Source of the DNA: Croceivirga sp.
GTDB lineage: Bacteria; Bacteroidota; Bacteroidia; Flavobacteriales; Flavobacteriaceae
DNA length: 64,000 bases
Assembly: GCA_028284285.1 (NCBI GenBank)
Contig: JANQSA010000033.1
Span: 1-64,000 of the forward strand
Direction of reading: 5' to 3'
The position numbers and the translations under genes were made by a program. The notes beneath the pieces are model-generated. The model was not told the origin of the DNA and did no database searches. It saw only the letters and a program-made list of their open reading frames with translations. This document shows, piece after piece, positions 17,409-26,558 of this stretch (positions are counted from its first letter, which is position 1; each line of letters starts with the position of its first letter).

Positions 17409-17790
17409 AATTCAAAGGTAAGATGCGTATTCGGTAAAAAGGTTTAATTGAAGGTATATTGATCCTGCTAAAGCGCTTTTAAAGCTTATATGCGACAAAC
17501 CTAGAGTAGTATTGCTATGGTGGTGAAAATTAGGAAAGTCTGGAATAAGGTAGATAATAAAACCAACAGAGAGAGCTGGGAATAGGATATTAAAAGAAAG
17601 AAAAACACGCTGTTTTCAACCGAGGTATAAAACGGATATTTTATGCAACTTACACCCTTTCGCTTCCTTTTACCGACCTTCATCATGGAACAATGGACAT
17701 CTTTGAACTAAGTTTAAATGCCAGAAAAGCAAGATTGAGAAAGTGGTTCCCGAGAATAAGCTCGAGTTTTGTTCAACAAAAAAATTCTAA
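17409..17790. other. Gene-free stretch between methyltransferase and AraC regulator
   Basis: No convincing gene, RNA or repeat is seen in these 382 bp. They presumably hold the promoters of the two divergent genes; the part next to 17790 contains no clear TAnnTTTG element. Confidence 0.5.
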
Positions 17791-18657
17791 GTGGGTAAAA
17801 AAGTCCGCATGAGAGATGATTATTGGGTTCGTATCAACAAGGTGCTGAATCACATACAAGCCCATCTGGAAAACTCCTTCCAGCTCTCAGAACTTTCTGC
17901 TATCGGTAATTTTTCCCAGCATCATTTCCACAGGATCATTTCCGCCTATTTAGGAGAACCTCTGGGGGCCTACATCAAACGGCTAAGAATCGAGAAGGCG
18001 GCACAGCTACTTAGGTTCTCGGATATTTCCGTTACTGAAATAGGGGAAAAAGTAGGATATGATACGCTTTCTTCCCTGAGCGCTGCATTCCATAAAAGAT
18101 TCGGAGTTTCCCCCACTGACTACAGAAAAAAGTACGGTAATAAAGCATCTTTTGATATCATGCCACTGCCTGAGAAAGTAAATTTTGATTTCAATCCGAT
18201 CATCAAAACGATACCTGCAATGAAAATTGCATTCGTTCGGATTTTTGGAGAATACGCGACCGAACCGATTGGAAAGGCTTGGGAAAAACTATTCAAATTC
18301 TCAACCAAACATGACCTCTTCAGCGACAAAACCAAAATGATCGGTATCTCATATGACGATCCCGAAATCGCTGAAAATGAAAAATACGAGTACAATGCCT
18401 GTATCAATATAGAAAAGGAAATCAGTCCGGAAGGGGAAATAGGAATAAAGGAATTAAAAGGGGGGAAGTATGCCGTGTTTGTCTACAAGGGGAGCTATGA
18501 GAACTTTCCGCTGGTGTACCAACTCATCTTTAAGGAATGGCTCCTTAAAAGTGATTATGAACTCAGGGACGCCGAGATTTTTGATAGATACGTAAACACA
18601 GCCTGGGATACCGAACCCGATAAGTTGATAACTGAAATACATCTGCCCTTGCGGTAA
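17791..18657 (+). CDS. AraC-family regulator with GyrI-like effector domain
   Basis: The 288-residue protein has an N-terminal AraC double HTH (about residues 10-115): INKVLNHIQAHLENSFQLSELS, then FSQHHFHRIISAYLGEPLGAYIKRLRIEKAAQLL and the second HTH VTEIGEKVGYDTLSSLSAAFHKRFGVSPTDYR. The C-terminal GyrI-like small-molecule-binding domain (about 130-288) has the core IKTIPAMKIAFVRIFGEY. This is the Rob/SoxS-like, BmrR-effector architecture used to sense hydrophobic drugs. GTG at 17791 or ATG at 17809 could start it. A stand-alone GyrI-like protein follows 41 bp downstream, suggesting a functional pair. Confidence 0.92.
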   Translation: MGKKVRMRDDYWVRINKVLNHIQAHLENSFQLSELSAIGNFSQHHFHRIISAYLGEPLGAYIKRLRIEKAAQLLRFSDISVTEIGEKVGYDTLSSLSAAFHKRFGVSPTDYRKKYGNKASFDIMPLPEKVNFDFNPIIKTIPAMKIAFVRIFGEYATEPIGKAWEKLFKFSTKHDLFSDKTKMIGISYDDPEIAENEKYEYNACINIEKEISPEGEIGIKELKGGKYAVFVYKGSYENFPLVYQLIFKEWLLKSDYELRDAEIFDRYVNTAWDTEPDKLITEIHLPLR

Positions 18658-18698
18658 GTGCTACCAATTGAATAGGATAATTTCAAAATAGTGTGATC

Positions 18699-19310
18699 AT
18701 GGAAAAGATAGATTATAAAAAACAACTAAAGCACCTATACAAGCCTTCTTCCAAAAAAGTGGAGCTCGTGGAAGTTCCGGCGATGAATTTTTTGATGGTG
18801 GACGGGCAGGGAAATCCCAATACGGCCAAATCTTATAAGGAAGCGGTTGAAGCACTCTATGCCGTATCGTATGCCCTAAAGTTCATGGTGAAGAAGGGAG
18901 AGATAGGAATCGATTATGGCGTGATGCCGCTTGAAGGCCTTTGGTGGATAGATGATATGTCCAAATTTGATCCGGACAACAAGGATGAATGGCAATGGAC
19001 CTCCATGATCATGCAGCCCGAATGGATAACCCGGGAATTGGTTAAAGAAGCCCTGGAACAGGTCCGGAAAAAGAAGAATCCCAATGCGTTGGACAGCATA
19101 CGATTTACTTCCTTCCGGGAAGGCCAAGCAGCCCAACTGTTGCACATTGGACCCTTTTCGGAGGAGGGACCCAATATTGCAAAAGTACACCAGGCCATTG
19201 AAGATCAAGGATTTGAAAAAACAGGCAAACATCATGAAATTTACCTTTCTGATATCCGAAGAGCTGCCCCTGAAAAGTGGATGACCATCATCCGACAGCC
19301 CTATCAATAG
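18699..19310 (+). CDS. GyrI-like small-molecule-binding domain protein
   Basis: The 203-residue protein matches the GyrI-like family: YKKQLKHLYKPSSKKVELVEVPAMNFLMVDGQGNP at the start, then YKEAVEALYAVSYALKFMVKK and the late HHEIYLSDIRRAAPEKWMTIIRQP. The last motif is characteristic of the stand-alone YdeI/GyrI-like group, and some members hydrolyse or bind cyclic xenobiotics. The ATG at 18699 is preferred over the GTG two codons earlier. It follows an AraC/GyrI regulator. Confidence 0.9.
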   Translation: MEKIDYKKQLKHLYKPSSKKVELVEVPAMNFLMVDGQGNPNTAKSYKEAVEALYAVSYALKFMVKKGEIGIDYGVMPLEGLWWIDDMSKFDPDNKDEWQWTSMIMQPEWITRELVKEALEQVRKKKNPNALDSIRFTSFREGQAAQLLHIGPFSEEGPNIAKVHQAIEDQGFEKTGKHHEIYLSDIRRAAPEKWMTIIRQPYQ

Positions 19311-19338
19311 TACGTTCGGCCATAAGCTGAAAAAAAAA

Positions 19339-19470
19339 TCTTTTCCAAGTTAAAAAGAAAGCTGCCAAAAACAACTGGATTGCCTAATGCAGGAACTCCA
19401 TGAGGAAGAATTTGAATGAACTGAATATCTGTAATGAGGAATTGCGGCAAAACTACCGGACTGCTTTTCT
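19339..19470 (+). pseudogene. Decayed fragment of a YkgJ-type cysteine-cluster gene
   Basis: This stretch aligns with nucleotides 26623-26755 of the intact YkgJ-type gene over about 130 bp, at roughly 75% identity by eye. It includes the shared strings CTAATGCAGGAACT versus CTGATGCAGGAACT, GAATTTGAA and AATTGC-GCAAAAC. An extra base lies near 19370-19377, a codon matching Arg has become TGA near 19412, a codon matching Gln has become TAA, and a base is lost near 19438. These changes rule out a functional product. The remainder of the gene is not recognisable downstream, so it is a 5'-to-middle remnant. It implies an old duplication or a split by insertion. Confidence 0.82.
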
Positions 19471-19609
19471 TGCGAACAACGATCTCCTGACTGAATAGGC
19501 CAATGGGGCTTCCGGTAAAGAGAACCATCGGCTATTTGTTAGAACCGATCACTTGATATTGATTGGGGAGGATGATAGGAAGATACCCAAGAGGATTTAG
19601 GTTTCACAA

Positions 19610-19643
19610 AAATGATTCAATCAAATGATTGAATCATTTGATT
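19610..19643. promoter_or_regulatory. Palindromic TetR operator
   Basis: Two overlapping perfect inverted repeats are present. AAATGATTCAATCA pairs with TGATTGAATCATTT across 2 nt (19610-19639), and AATCAAATGATT pairs with AATCATTTGATT across 1 nt (19619-19643). TATCTTTA, close to the -7 consensus, follows at about 19647, and the TetR gene starts at 19674. This arrangement fits autorepression. Confidence 0.8.
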
Positions 19644-19673
19644 TTATATCTTTACACGAATTCAATTTAGAAT

Positions 19674-20285
19674 ATGACAGTTACCAAAACAGAGGAAAAA
19701 ATCAAGAATGCTGCTCTTGAAGTTTTTTCTAAAAAAGGATATTCGGACACAAAAACCAGGGAGATTGCGGCATCAGCGGGGGTAAACATTTCCACGCTAC
19801 ATTATTATTATCGTAGCAAGGATCGGCTTTTTAGGGTGGTATCGGACGAGGTATTTGGGCAGTTCAGCGATATAGGCAACTCGATTTTTGATTCGGAGAT
19901 TCCATTCAGGGAAAAAATCGTGAATTTTGTTTCCGAATACACGGATTTCTGCAAAGCCAACCCCCATATCCCTTCTTTTATTGTTTTCGAATCCGAACGA
20001 AACCCAAAAAAGGTGTATGGCAACATTGATTTTAAAAGTTTTGACAGAAAGGTCGAAACTGAACTGAACGAACTGATTGCCCAGAAGGTGGTCCGACCTA
20101 TTTCTTATACCAATTTTATTTTGAACCTGGTCTCCCTGACGGTGTTCCCTTTTTTGAACAAACATATGCTTCATGAAATAAATGGTCTCTCGGAAAAAGA
20201 CTTTGATGAATTATTGGAATCCCGAAAAGCTATGGTCCCCCAAATGATCATTGATCAATTGTTTATAAACCCACAGGAACTATGA
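19674..20285 (+). CDS. TetR/AcrR-family transcriptional regulator
   Basis: The 203-residue regulator has the TetR N-terminal HTH: KIKNAALEVFSKKGYSDTKTREIAASAGVNISTLHYYYRSKDRLF. The helical C-terminal ligand domain lacks recognisable specificity. It sits directly downstream of a 34-bp palindromic operator and overlaps the GMC oxidoreductase start by 4 bp (ATGA), so it is the first gene of a four-gene operon (to 23564) and probably represses it until an inducer, perhaps a sugar derivative, is present. Confidence 0.93.
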   Translation: MTVTKTEEKIKNAALEVFSKKGYSDTKTREIAASAGVNISTLHYYYRSKDRLFRVVSDEVFGQFSDIGNSIFDSEIPFREKIVNFVSEYTDFCKANPHIPSFIVFESERNPKKVYGNIDFKSFDRKVETELNELIAQKVVRPISYTNFILNLVSLTVFPFLNKHMLHEINGLSEKDFDELLESRKAMVPQMIIDQLFINPQEL

Positions 20286-21997
20286 AAATTAACATCAAAG
20301 CAAAGGCTCAAAACACCTACGATGCCATTGTTGTCGGTTCCGGGATCAGTGGAGGTTGGGCTGCAAAAGAGCTCACAGAAAAAGGTCTGAAAACCTTGGT
20401 CCTCGAAAAAGGACGTGATGTAAGGCATATTCAGGATTACCCGACCGCCAACATACAACCCTGGGAGTATCACCTGGGCGACCGTCTTACCGTAAAAGAA
20501 CAGAGCGATTACCAAAAACAGTTAAGAACAGGATATACCGTAAAAAAGACCACCAAACATTGGTGGGTAAAAGATACCGAACATCCTTACACCGAGGAGA
20601 AACGTTTTGATTGGATACGGGGTTATCATGTTGGGGGAAGATCCATAATGTGGGGTAGACACAGCTATCGATGGAGCAATATGGATTTCGAAGCCAATGC
20701 CAGGGAAGGAGTTGGTGTTGATTGGCCCATACGATATGCCGATTTGAAACCATGGTACGATTATGTGGAGGACTATATCGGGGTGAGTGGCCAACCGGAA
20801 GGATTGCCCCAACTGCCTGATGGGAACTTTATGCCACCCATGGAGCTGAACTGCCTGGAAACCCATGTAAGGGAACGAGTGGCGAAACATCTTGACGGCA
20901 GGGTACTTACTATTGGCCGCGTGGCACATATTACCGGAAACGAGAGAAAGGGAAATCGGGGCAAGTGCCAACACCGTAATTTGTGTATGAGAGGGTGTCC
21001 GCTAGGTGCTTATTTTAGCAGTAATTCCTCCACCTTACCTGCGGCAATGGAAACCGGGAACCTTACACTTCGACCCTATTCAGCAGTTAGTGAGCTCCTT
21101 TACGACAAGGACAAGAAAAGCGCGGTAGGTGTACGTATAAAAGACACGGAATCGGGCGAATACCTGGAGTATTATTCAAAGATCATATTCTTAAACGCTT
21201 CCACTATAGCTTCTGCCCAGATACTGATGCAAAGTGCGACTGATATTTGGCCGGAAGGCCTTGGAAGCTCTTCAGGTGAGCTGGGTCATAACTTGATGGA
21301 CCATCATTTTTTTGCAGGTGCCATGGGTATTTTTGAGGGTTTTGAAGATAAATACTATAAAGGACAAAGACCCAACAGTATCTACATCCCCAGATTCAGA
21401 AATATTGAGGGGAAACTGGAGTCAAAAAGAGAATACCTCAGGGGGTTTGGGTATCAGGGAGCGGCAAGCAGAGGGGATTGGACAGACCATGTCAAAGAAA
21501 TGACCCTTGGGAAGCCCTTAAAAGAGCTTGCCCAACAGCCCGGTCCCTGGAAAATGGGGATCGTCGCTTTTGGGGAAACACTTCCCTATCACGATAACAA
21601 AATGAGCCTGAACAAGGATGTACTCGATGTAAACGGTATGCCCACCGTAACATTGGATGTGAAGTGGAAGGAGAACGAATTCAAAATGCGAAAGGACATG
21701 GTTGAAGCGGCTATTGAAATGTTGGAGGTATCTGACTTTAAGATGGTACAACCTTTGGATATGATGAGCTACCCTGGGCAAGCCATCCATGAAATGGGCA
21801 CTGCCCGGATGGGAAGAAGTCCTAAATCTTCGGTCTTGAACAAATGGAACCAATTATGGGATGCAAAAAATGTATTTGTAACCGATGGTGCCGCCATGAC
21901 ATCCTCGGCCTGTCAAAATCCATCGCTAACCTATATGGCCCTGACAGCAAGAGCAGCGGCTTATGCTGTTGATAATTTAAAGAAAATGAATATTTAG
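20282..21997 (+). CDS. GMC-family FAD oxidoreductase, probable sugar dehydrogenase catalytic subunit
   Basis: The 571-residue flavoprotein has an N-terminal Rossmann ADP-binding motif (AIVVGSGISGGWAAKEL, about 14-30) and the GMC C-terminal signature: HEMGTARMG, then FVTDGAAMTSSACQNPSLTYMAL. A cysteine trio, CQHRNLCMRGC (CX5CX3C), lies where FAD-glucose dehydrogenases of the alpha-subunit type carry an iron-sulfur cluster. It has no signal peptide. The next gene encodes a Tat-signal small subunit of the gluconate_2-dh3 family, the classic hitch-hiker partner that carries such a catalytic subunit to the periplasm. Related complexes oxidise sugars at C1 or C3; a sugar isomerase is next in the operon. 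Confidence 0.92.
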   Translation: MKINIKAKAQNTYDAIVVGSGISGGWAAKELTEKGLKTLVLEKGRDVRHIQDYPTANIQPWEYHLGDRLTVKEQSDYQKQLRTGYTVKKTTKHWWVKDTEHPYTEEKRFDWIRGYHVGGRSIMWGRHSYRWSNMDFEANAREGVGVDWPIRYADLKPWYDYVEDYIGVSGQPEGLPQLPDGNFMPPMELNCLETHVRERVAKHLDGRVLTIGRVAHITGNERKGNRGKCQHRNLCMRGCPLGAYFSSNSSTLPAAMETGNLTLRPYSAVSELLYDKDKKSAVGVRIKDTESGEYLEYYSKIIFLNASTIASAQILMQSATDIWPEGLGSSSGELGHNLMDHHFFAGAMGIFEGFEDKYYKGQRPNSIYIPRFRNIEGKLESKREYLRGFGYQGAASRGDWTDHVKEMTLGKPLKELAQQPGPWKMGIVAFGETLPYHDNKMSLNKDVLDVNGMPTVTLDVKWKENEFKMRKDMVEAAIEMLEVSDFKMVQPLDMMSYPGQAIHEMGTARMGRSPKSSVLNKWNQLWDAKNVFVTDGAAMTSSACQNPSLTYMALTARAAAYAVDNLKKMNI

Positions 21998-22001
21998 GGG
22001 T

Positions 22002-22580
22002 ATGGACAGAAGAACAGCCTTAAAGAAGACCGGTGTGCTATTTGGAACCAGCGTCATGATTTCCCCATCGGGTTGGCTTATGCAATCCTGTATGGAAAAA
22101 GTCAAAGAGCATGAACTGGAAACATCTGTCCTGGAAATAGCGGACATAACACTACTTAATGGCATTGTTGCGCACTTGATTCCTGACAAAGGAGTGCCTG
22201 AGGAAGTAAGGGGAGCCATCCCGCTATATATTGATGGTATCCTGGCAGCATATTCCAGTGTTGAGCAGCACCAGGAGTTTAAGGAAGGCATTAAAGATTT
22301 CAATGCGGACTGTGAATCAGAAAACGGAAATAGGTTTGTTGATTGCAGTACCGACCAACAATTAGTCTATCTCAAAAAGCTGGAATCTGTCTTTGTACAA
22401 TCTAACGAAACCAATTTCTACGGGAAGATAAAGCAATGGGTTTTTGAAGCTTTTTTTCAGACCGAGTTCGGGATAACCAACTATCTAGACTATAATCCTA
22501 TGCCGGGAACATATTTCGGATGTGTCCCATTGGAAGCAATAGGTAAAATCCAACACAATAACGACGCATTTAAACTATAA
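22002..22580 (+). CDS. Gluconate 2-dehydrogenase subunit 3-like protein with Tat-type signal
   Basis: The 192-residue protein opens MDRRTALKKTGVLFGTSVMI, a twin-arginine-type signal, then IADITLLNGIVAHLIPDKGVPEEVRGAIPLYIDG, the usual beginning of gluconate_2-dh3 small subunits. It is 4 bp downstream of the GMC gene. In characterised bacterial FAD-dehydrogenases this subunit chaperones FAD-enzyme assembly and export through Tat. No cytochrome c subunit is encoded next to it, so the electron acceptor is unknown. Residue count fits the family. Confidence 0.88.
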   Translation: MDRRTALKKTGVLFGTSVMISPSGWLMQSCMEKVKEHELETSVLEIADITLLNGIVAHLIPDKGVPEEVRGAIPLYIDGILAAYSSVEQHQEFKEGIKDFNADCESENGNRFVDCSTDQQLVYLKKLESVFVQSNETNFYGKIKQWVFEAFFQTEFGITNYLDYNPMPGTYFGCVPLEAIGKIQHNNDAFKL

Positions 22581-22589
22581 AAGCACGAT

Positions 22590-23564
22590 ATGGAACGAAG
22601 AAAAGCAATTAAAAACGCCGTCCTTGGCCTTGGAGGGCTCTCACTGTTGAGCAGTTTTACCCCTTTGCAGAAACTTCTTGAAAAAACCAGGAGTGGGAGG
22701 AAAGTAGGCATTCAGTTGTTCACAATACCCTTTATGGTGGACAATGATTTCAAAGGAACAATGAAGTTATTGAGTGAAACCGGCTATAAAGAAATCGAAC
22801 TTTTTGGACCTTATCCTTTTAGTCCCGGTAGTACCAAAGCCCAATGGGCACGAATGCAGGAGATGTTGAAACTGAAACAACATGCCTTTTACGGGTTAAC
22901 TGCAGAAGAAACGGCAAGTGTGTTAAAGGAGAATGGACTTTCGGCCCCTTCGGTGCACAGCAACATTACGACCATGCGGGAGGGACTCAAGGTATTTTTG
23001 GACGGGATGGCTCCGATTGCTCCAAAATATGCCGTAGTTCCGGCACTCTTAAACCCCGAGGACAGAAACAGCAAGGATTCCTATAAAAAGTTGGCTGATG
23101 AATTCAATAGTTTTGGGGAAACCATGAAACCCTACGGGATGAAGTTTGTGTACCATAATCATGGTTATGAACACATACCCTATGAAGGGGATATGGGTCT
23201 TGATATTCTTATTCGACACACCGATTCGGAACTGGTCCAATTTGAACTTGATATTTTTTGGATGAAAGCAGCAGGGCAGGAACCTATTGACTATCTAAAA
23301 AAATATCCTGGCCGTTTCAAGTTGATGCATGTAAAGGATTCCTCTATTGAGTTTAGGTTCAAAGGGGATGGCAGTACGCCGGAACAATGGATGGAAGGCT
23401 TCCCGCTTATGTCCGATCCTGGGGATGGTGTTTTTGATATCAAAGGTATTTTGGAACAGGGGGTCGCATCAGGGGTTGAGCACTTTTTTCTGGAAAGGGA
23501 CCTGGCACCGGAACCGGACAAAACTATCAGAAACGCTTATGCCTCCCTAAGCGGATTGCTGTGA
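22590..23564 (+). CDS. Exported sugar isomerase/epimerase (TIM barrel) with Tat-like signal
   Basis: The 324-residue protein starts MERRKAIKNAVLGLGGLSLLSS, a Tat-like signal, then an AP-endonuclease-family TIM barrel. Metal-ligand motifs are visible: IELFGPY (Glu), SVHSNIT (His), VYHNHGYEH (His pair), FELDIFWMKAAG (Glu, Asp) and KLMHVKDS (His), with FFLERD at the end. These fit xylose-isomerase-like/3-keto-glycoside-processing enzymes found beside GMC dehydrogenases in Bacteroidota. It is 9 bp downstream of the small subunit, so all three are probably co-transcribed and share the periplasm. A role in 3-keto-sugar cleavage or isomerisation is inference. Confidence 0.87.
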   Translation: MERRKAIKNAVLGLGGLSLLSSFTPLQKLLEKTRSGRKVGIQLFTIPFMVDNDFKGTMKLLSETGYKEIELFGPYPFSPGSTKAQWARMQEMLKLKQHAFYGLTAEETASVLKENGLSAPSVHSNITTMREGLKVFLDGMAPIAPKYAVVPALLNPEDRNSKDSYKKLADEFNSFGETMKPYGMKFVYHNHGYEHIPYEGDMGLDILIRHTDSELVQFELDIFWMKAAGQEPIDYLKKYPGRFKLMHVKDSSIEFRFKGDGSTPEQWMEGFPLMSDPGDGVFDIKGILEQGVASGVEHFFLERDLAPEPDKTIRNAYASLSGLL

Positions 23565-23777
23565 TTTGGTGGGCTTGACCACGGTTATGAGGAACCAAAA
23601 ACAGTGATATACAAACTTTGAAAATGATCTATATGGCATCCCGGCTCTGCTCAACATGTATTCTTCTTATTTATTGGAACGTAAATATTGGCAATGGTTT
23701 GACCCATTAAATTTTGAAATAAATAAATAACGAAAGTAGTAGTCCCCTTTGTTTTTTTAATCCATCGTTTTAAAAGG

Positions 23778-26147
23778 CTATTCCGTCTTCAAACTTTTTA
23801 CCGGGTTGGCCATTGCGGCACTTATCGATTTAAAACTGACCGTTAACAAGGCTATTGCGATCACCACAATTCCCGCTGCCCCGAAGGCCCACCAGGGCAT
23901 ATCAATGCGATATTCGTAGTTGGTCAACCATTTAGACATAAAGTACCAGGCCACGGGGAAGCCTATTACAATCCCCAAAACCACTAACTTCAGAAAGTCT
24001 TTTACCAGAAGATTTGTGATTTTACCCACGGAAGCACCAAGTACTTTTCGTATGCCGATTTCTTTTACGCGTTGTTGTGCCGAAAAAATGACCAGACCAA
24101 AAAGCCCCAGACATGAAATGAATATCGCCATTAGTGAAAAGTATTGAGAGAGCTTAAAAAAGATGGTCTCGCTTCTATACATATCATTGTACCACGCATC
24201 CGAAAAGAAGTATTCAAAAGGCGTCTCGGGAAGGATTTCGGTATACCACCTTTCCAATGCGTCTACCGTTTGCATCACATTTGCGGAACGTATACGGGCC
24301 AAAACGGCTCCCCTGTTCAGGTATTCCCCATTCCGGATAATCAGAGGGGGAATGGTAGATTTTAAGGTATTTACGGGAAAATCTTTCATAACGCCAATGA
24401 TCTCGCCTTCCCTGCCCCACATGGCCAGGGGTTGGCCTATCGGGTTTTCCAGCCCCATTATTTTTAAAGCTGTCTCATTGATGATGTAACCTGAATTATC
24501 GGCAACACGATCATCGGAAAAATCAGTACCCATAAGCAATTCTGTGCCCCAAACCTTTGCAAAATCCGATCCTACGGCCATACTCCTGAATATCGTTGGG
24601 TCATCGTTAGGTTTCCCCGCCCAGACTACATCGTCAAAACCATTTGAGATCTGCATGGGGCCGACATCGGTAATGGATATGGATTCAACTCCGGGAAGTT
24701 GTAATGCTCTTTCTTTTAGGGCGGAGAACGAACGTGTAGAATCACCTTGAAAAGCAAAAAGAACGACGTTGTGACGGTCAAAACCAAGGTCTTCATTTTG
24801 TATAAAATGAATTTGACGGGAGGTAATCAGCATTCCGGAAATGAGAATTACGGTTAAGGCAAACTGAAAAACCACTAAACCCTTCCGTATCCATTGGGAA
24901 CTGGCATTGGCGTTCCGGTTGTTTTTAAAGATGTCTATTGCTTTAAAAGAGGATAGCACAAATGCAGGGTAACTTCCGGATATAAAGCCCGTCAACAACG
25001 CAATCCCCAAAATACCCGCCCAGGATAGCAGCGAAAGGCGTGAGAGGCTCAGGTCCTTTCCTGAAAGCTCATTAAATAGTGGCAATAGCAATGCAACCAA
25101 TACCAATGATAACAGGGTGCTAATGAAGGAAAGTAGCAGTGCCTCTCCCAAAAATTGGGATATCAAACTTCCTTTTTTTGCCCCCAGGGACTTCCGCACC
25201 CCAACTTCTTTGGACCTTTTTAGGGAACCGGCGGAAGCCAGATTCATAAAATTGATACAGGCAATCAACAAAACGAAAAACGCAATAAATCCAAAAATGC
25301 GTACATTTTCGATACGACCTCCGGAAATAACGCCGTTCTCAAAATTGCTATGTAAATAGCTCTGCCCAAAAGGCTGCAGCCCAAGTTCTACCGTAAAATT
25401 AGCATCCTCTCCAGTTCGGTAGGGTGTTAGAAAATCTTTGATCTTAGCATCTACGGCAGCAACATCGGAATTCTCCTTAAGCATGATATAGGTCAGCGGC
25501 CCGCTATTGGTAATATCGGAGGCCCATCCGTATTCTTCCAGGAAAATATCCCAATGCAGGAAAAAATCACCTTCTTTGGAGCTGGCAGGGCTGGCATCCC
25601 TAACCACCGCAGACACCTTGAGTGGGCGGCTGTTCTCGTAAGTAATGGATTGGCCAATAGCATTTTTGGCACTTCCAAAAAACAGCTGTGCCATTTCTTC
25701 CGATAGGGCAATATTATCGGGGGAATCCATTACAGAGGCTACGGTGCCTTCCAGGAAATCGTACGAAAACATATCAAAGTAATCTTCCCCTACAAAAAAT
25801 CCTTCTTGCCTAAAAATGGTATTGGTATGGGAAAAGTTTCTGGACTCTCTCCAGGACATAGGCGAGGCTTTGTCAATTTCAGGGAGCTTATTGCTTAGCT
25901 CCCTGTAAAGCAGTGCTGGTGTGTAATAAAAAGCATCTATTCTCCCCTCAAAGACCTGTCGCTGATATACGGAGTACAACTGGTCACTATTTGTATGGTA
26001 CTTATCAACGGCAAGTTCGTCGGAGACCCATAGATAAATCAATAGACTACATAACAGACCGCTTGCCAACCCAACCACATTCAATGTTGAGAATACCTTA
26101 TTCTTTATAATGTTTCGCCAGGCGGTTTTAAAATGGTTCTTTATCAT
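23778..26147 (-). CDS. FtsX/MacB-type ABC transporter permease
   Basis: The 789-residue protein has the common Bacteroidota layout of a duplicated MacB_PCD-FtsX permease. It starts MIKNHFKTAWRNIIKNKVFSTLNVVGLA with the first membrane helix, then a periplasmic domain, three helices near FAFFVLLIACINFMNLASA and VALLLPLFNEL, a second periplasmic domain, and final helices starting YFSLMAIFISCLGLFGL. The motif RVKEIGIRKVLGASVGKI is conserved in the family. No ATPase gene is adjacent, so it relies on a remote partner. Such permeases act in lipoprotein handling, toxin export or mechanotransmission. It converges with the sugar operon. Confidence 0.9.
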   Translation of the reverse strand: MIKNHFKTAWRNIIKNKVFSTLNVVGLASGLLCSLLIYLWVSDELAVDKYHTNSDQLYSVYQRQVFEGRIDAFYYTPALLYRELSNKLPEIDKASPMSWRESRNFSHTNTIFRQEGFFVGEDYFDMFSYDFLEGTVASVMDSPDNIALSEEMAQLFFGSAKNAIGQSITYENSRPLKVSAVVRDASPASSKEGDFFLHWDIFLEEYGWASDITNSGPLTYIMLKENSDVAAVDAKIKDFLTPYRTGEDANFTVELGLQPFGQSYLHSNFENGVISGGRIENVRIFGFIAFFVLLIACINFMNLASAGSLKRSKEVGVRKSLGAKKGSLISQFLGEALLLSFISTLLSLVLVALLLPLFNELSGKDLSLSRLSLLSWAGILGIALLTGFISGSYPAFVLSSFKAIDIFKNNRNANASSQWIRKGLVVFQFALTVILISGMLITSRQIHFIQNEDLGFDRHNVVLFAFQGDSTRSFSALKERALQLPGVESISITDVGPMQISNGFDDVVWAGKPNDDPTIFRSMAVGSDFAKVWGTELLMGTDFSDDRVADNSGYIINETALKIMGLENPIGQPLAMWGREGEIIGVMKDFPVNTLKSTIPPLIIRNGEYLNRGAVLARIRSANVMQTVDALERWYTEILPETPFEYFFSDAWYNDMYRSETIFFKLSQYFSLMAIFISCLGLFGLVIFSAQQRVKEIGIRKVLGASVGKITNLLVKDFLKLVVLGIVIGFPVAWYFMSKWLTNYEYRIDMPWWAFGAAGIVVIAIALLTVSFKSISAAMANPVKSLKTE

Positions 26148-26558
26148 GATTTAAATGTTGATCGATATACAGGAAAAAACCACTTTTGGAGAATTTCCTA
26201 AGTGGAACAAAAAACCTTAACTTCTGGCCAAAAACTATTCCAAAAAAAATAAAATTCTCGTAATCAAATAGTTGTGTGTTCATTTATGGGAATGTTTTGA
26301 TTTTTTTGTAAAAAATGTTTACACAAAATGTCAATTAATTGTACAGTGACCCAGAGATTTGGAAAGATTCCTGCTTAGATAGGGGGTAACAAACAGGAAG
26401 GTTTATGAAACGAACTTTTTCCGGAGCGTTGATTTTCTTAGTTGCTATCCCATGTTTCTCTCTGCCCTTGTATAGAAGGAGCATTAGGCATTCCTACAAA
26501 TTCAATCTTAGCACTTTATTTTGGTGGGTCCACATATTTTGAGCTATCATTGTATCCC
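26148..26558. other. Gene-free stretch between permease and YkgJ-type gene
   Basis: The 411 bp hold AT-rich sequence (26160-26340) that likely carries the permease promoter. A 45-codon frame at 26405-26542 opens MKRTFSGALIFLVAIPCF; it looks like a gene start but ends quickly and matches nothing I recognise. It may be a remnant of a gene cut off here. Confidence 0.45.

Noticed and set aside
26405-26542. 45-codon frame with a hydrophobic start before the YkgJ-type gene
   Set aside because: It is short, has no recognised family and ends abruptly; kept only as a note in the gene-free entry.
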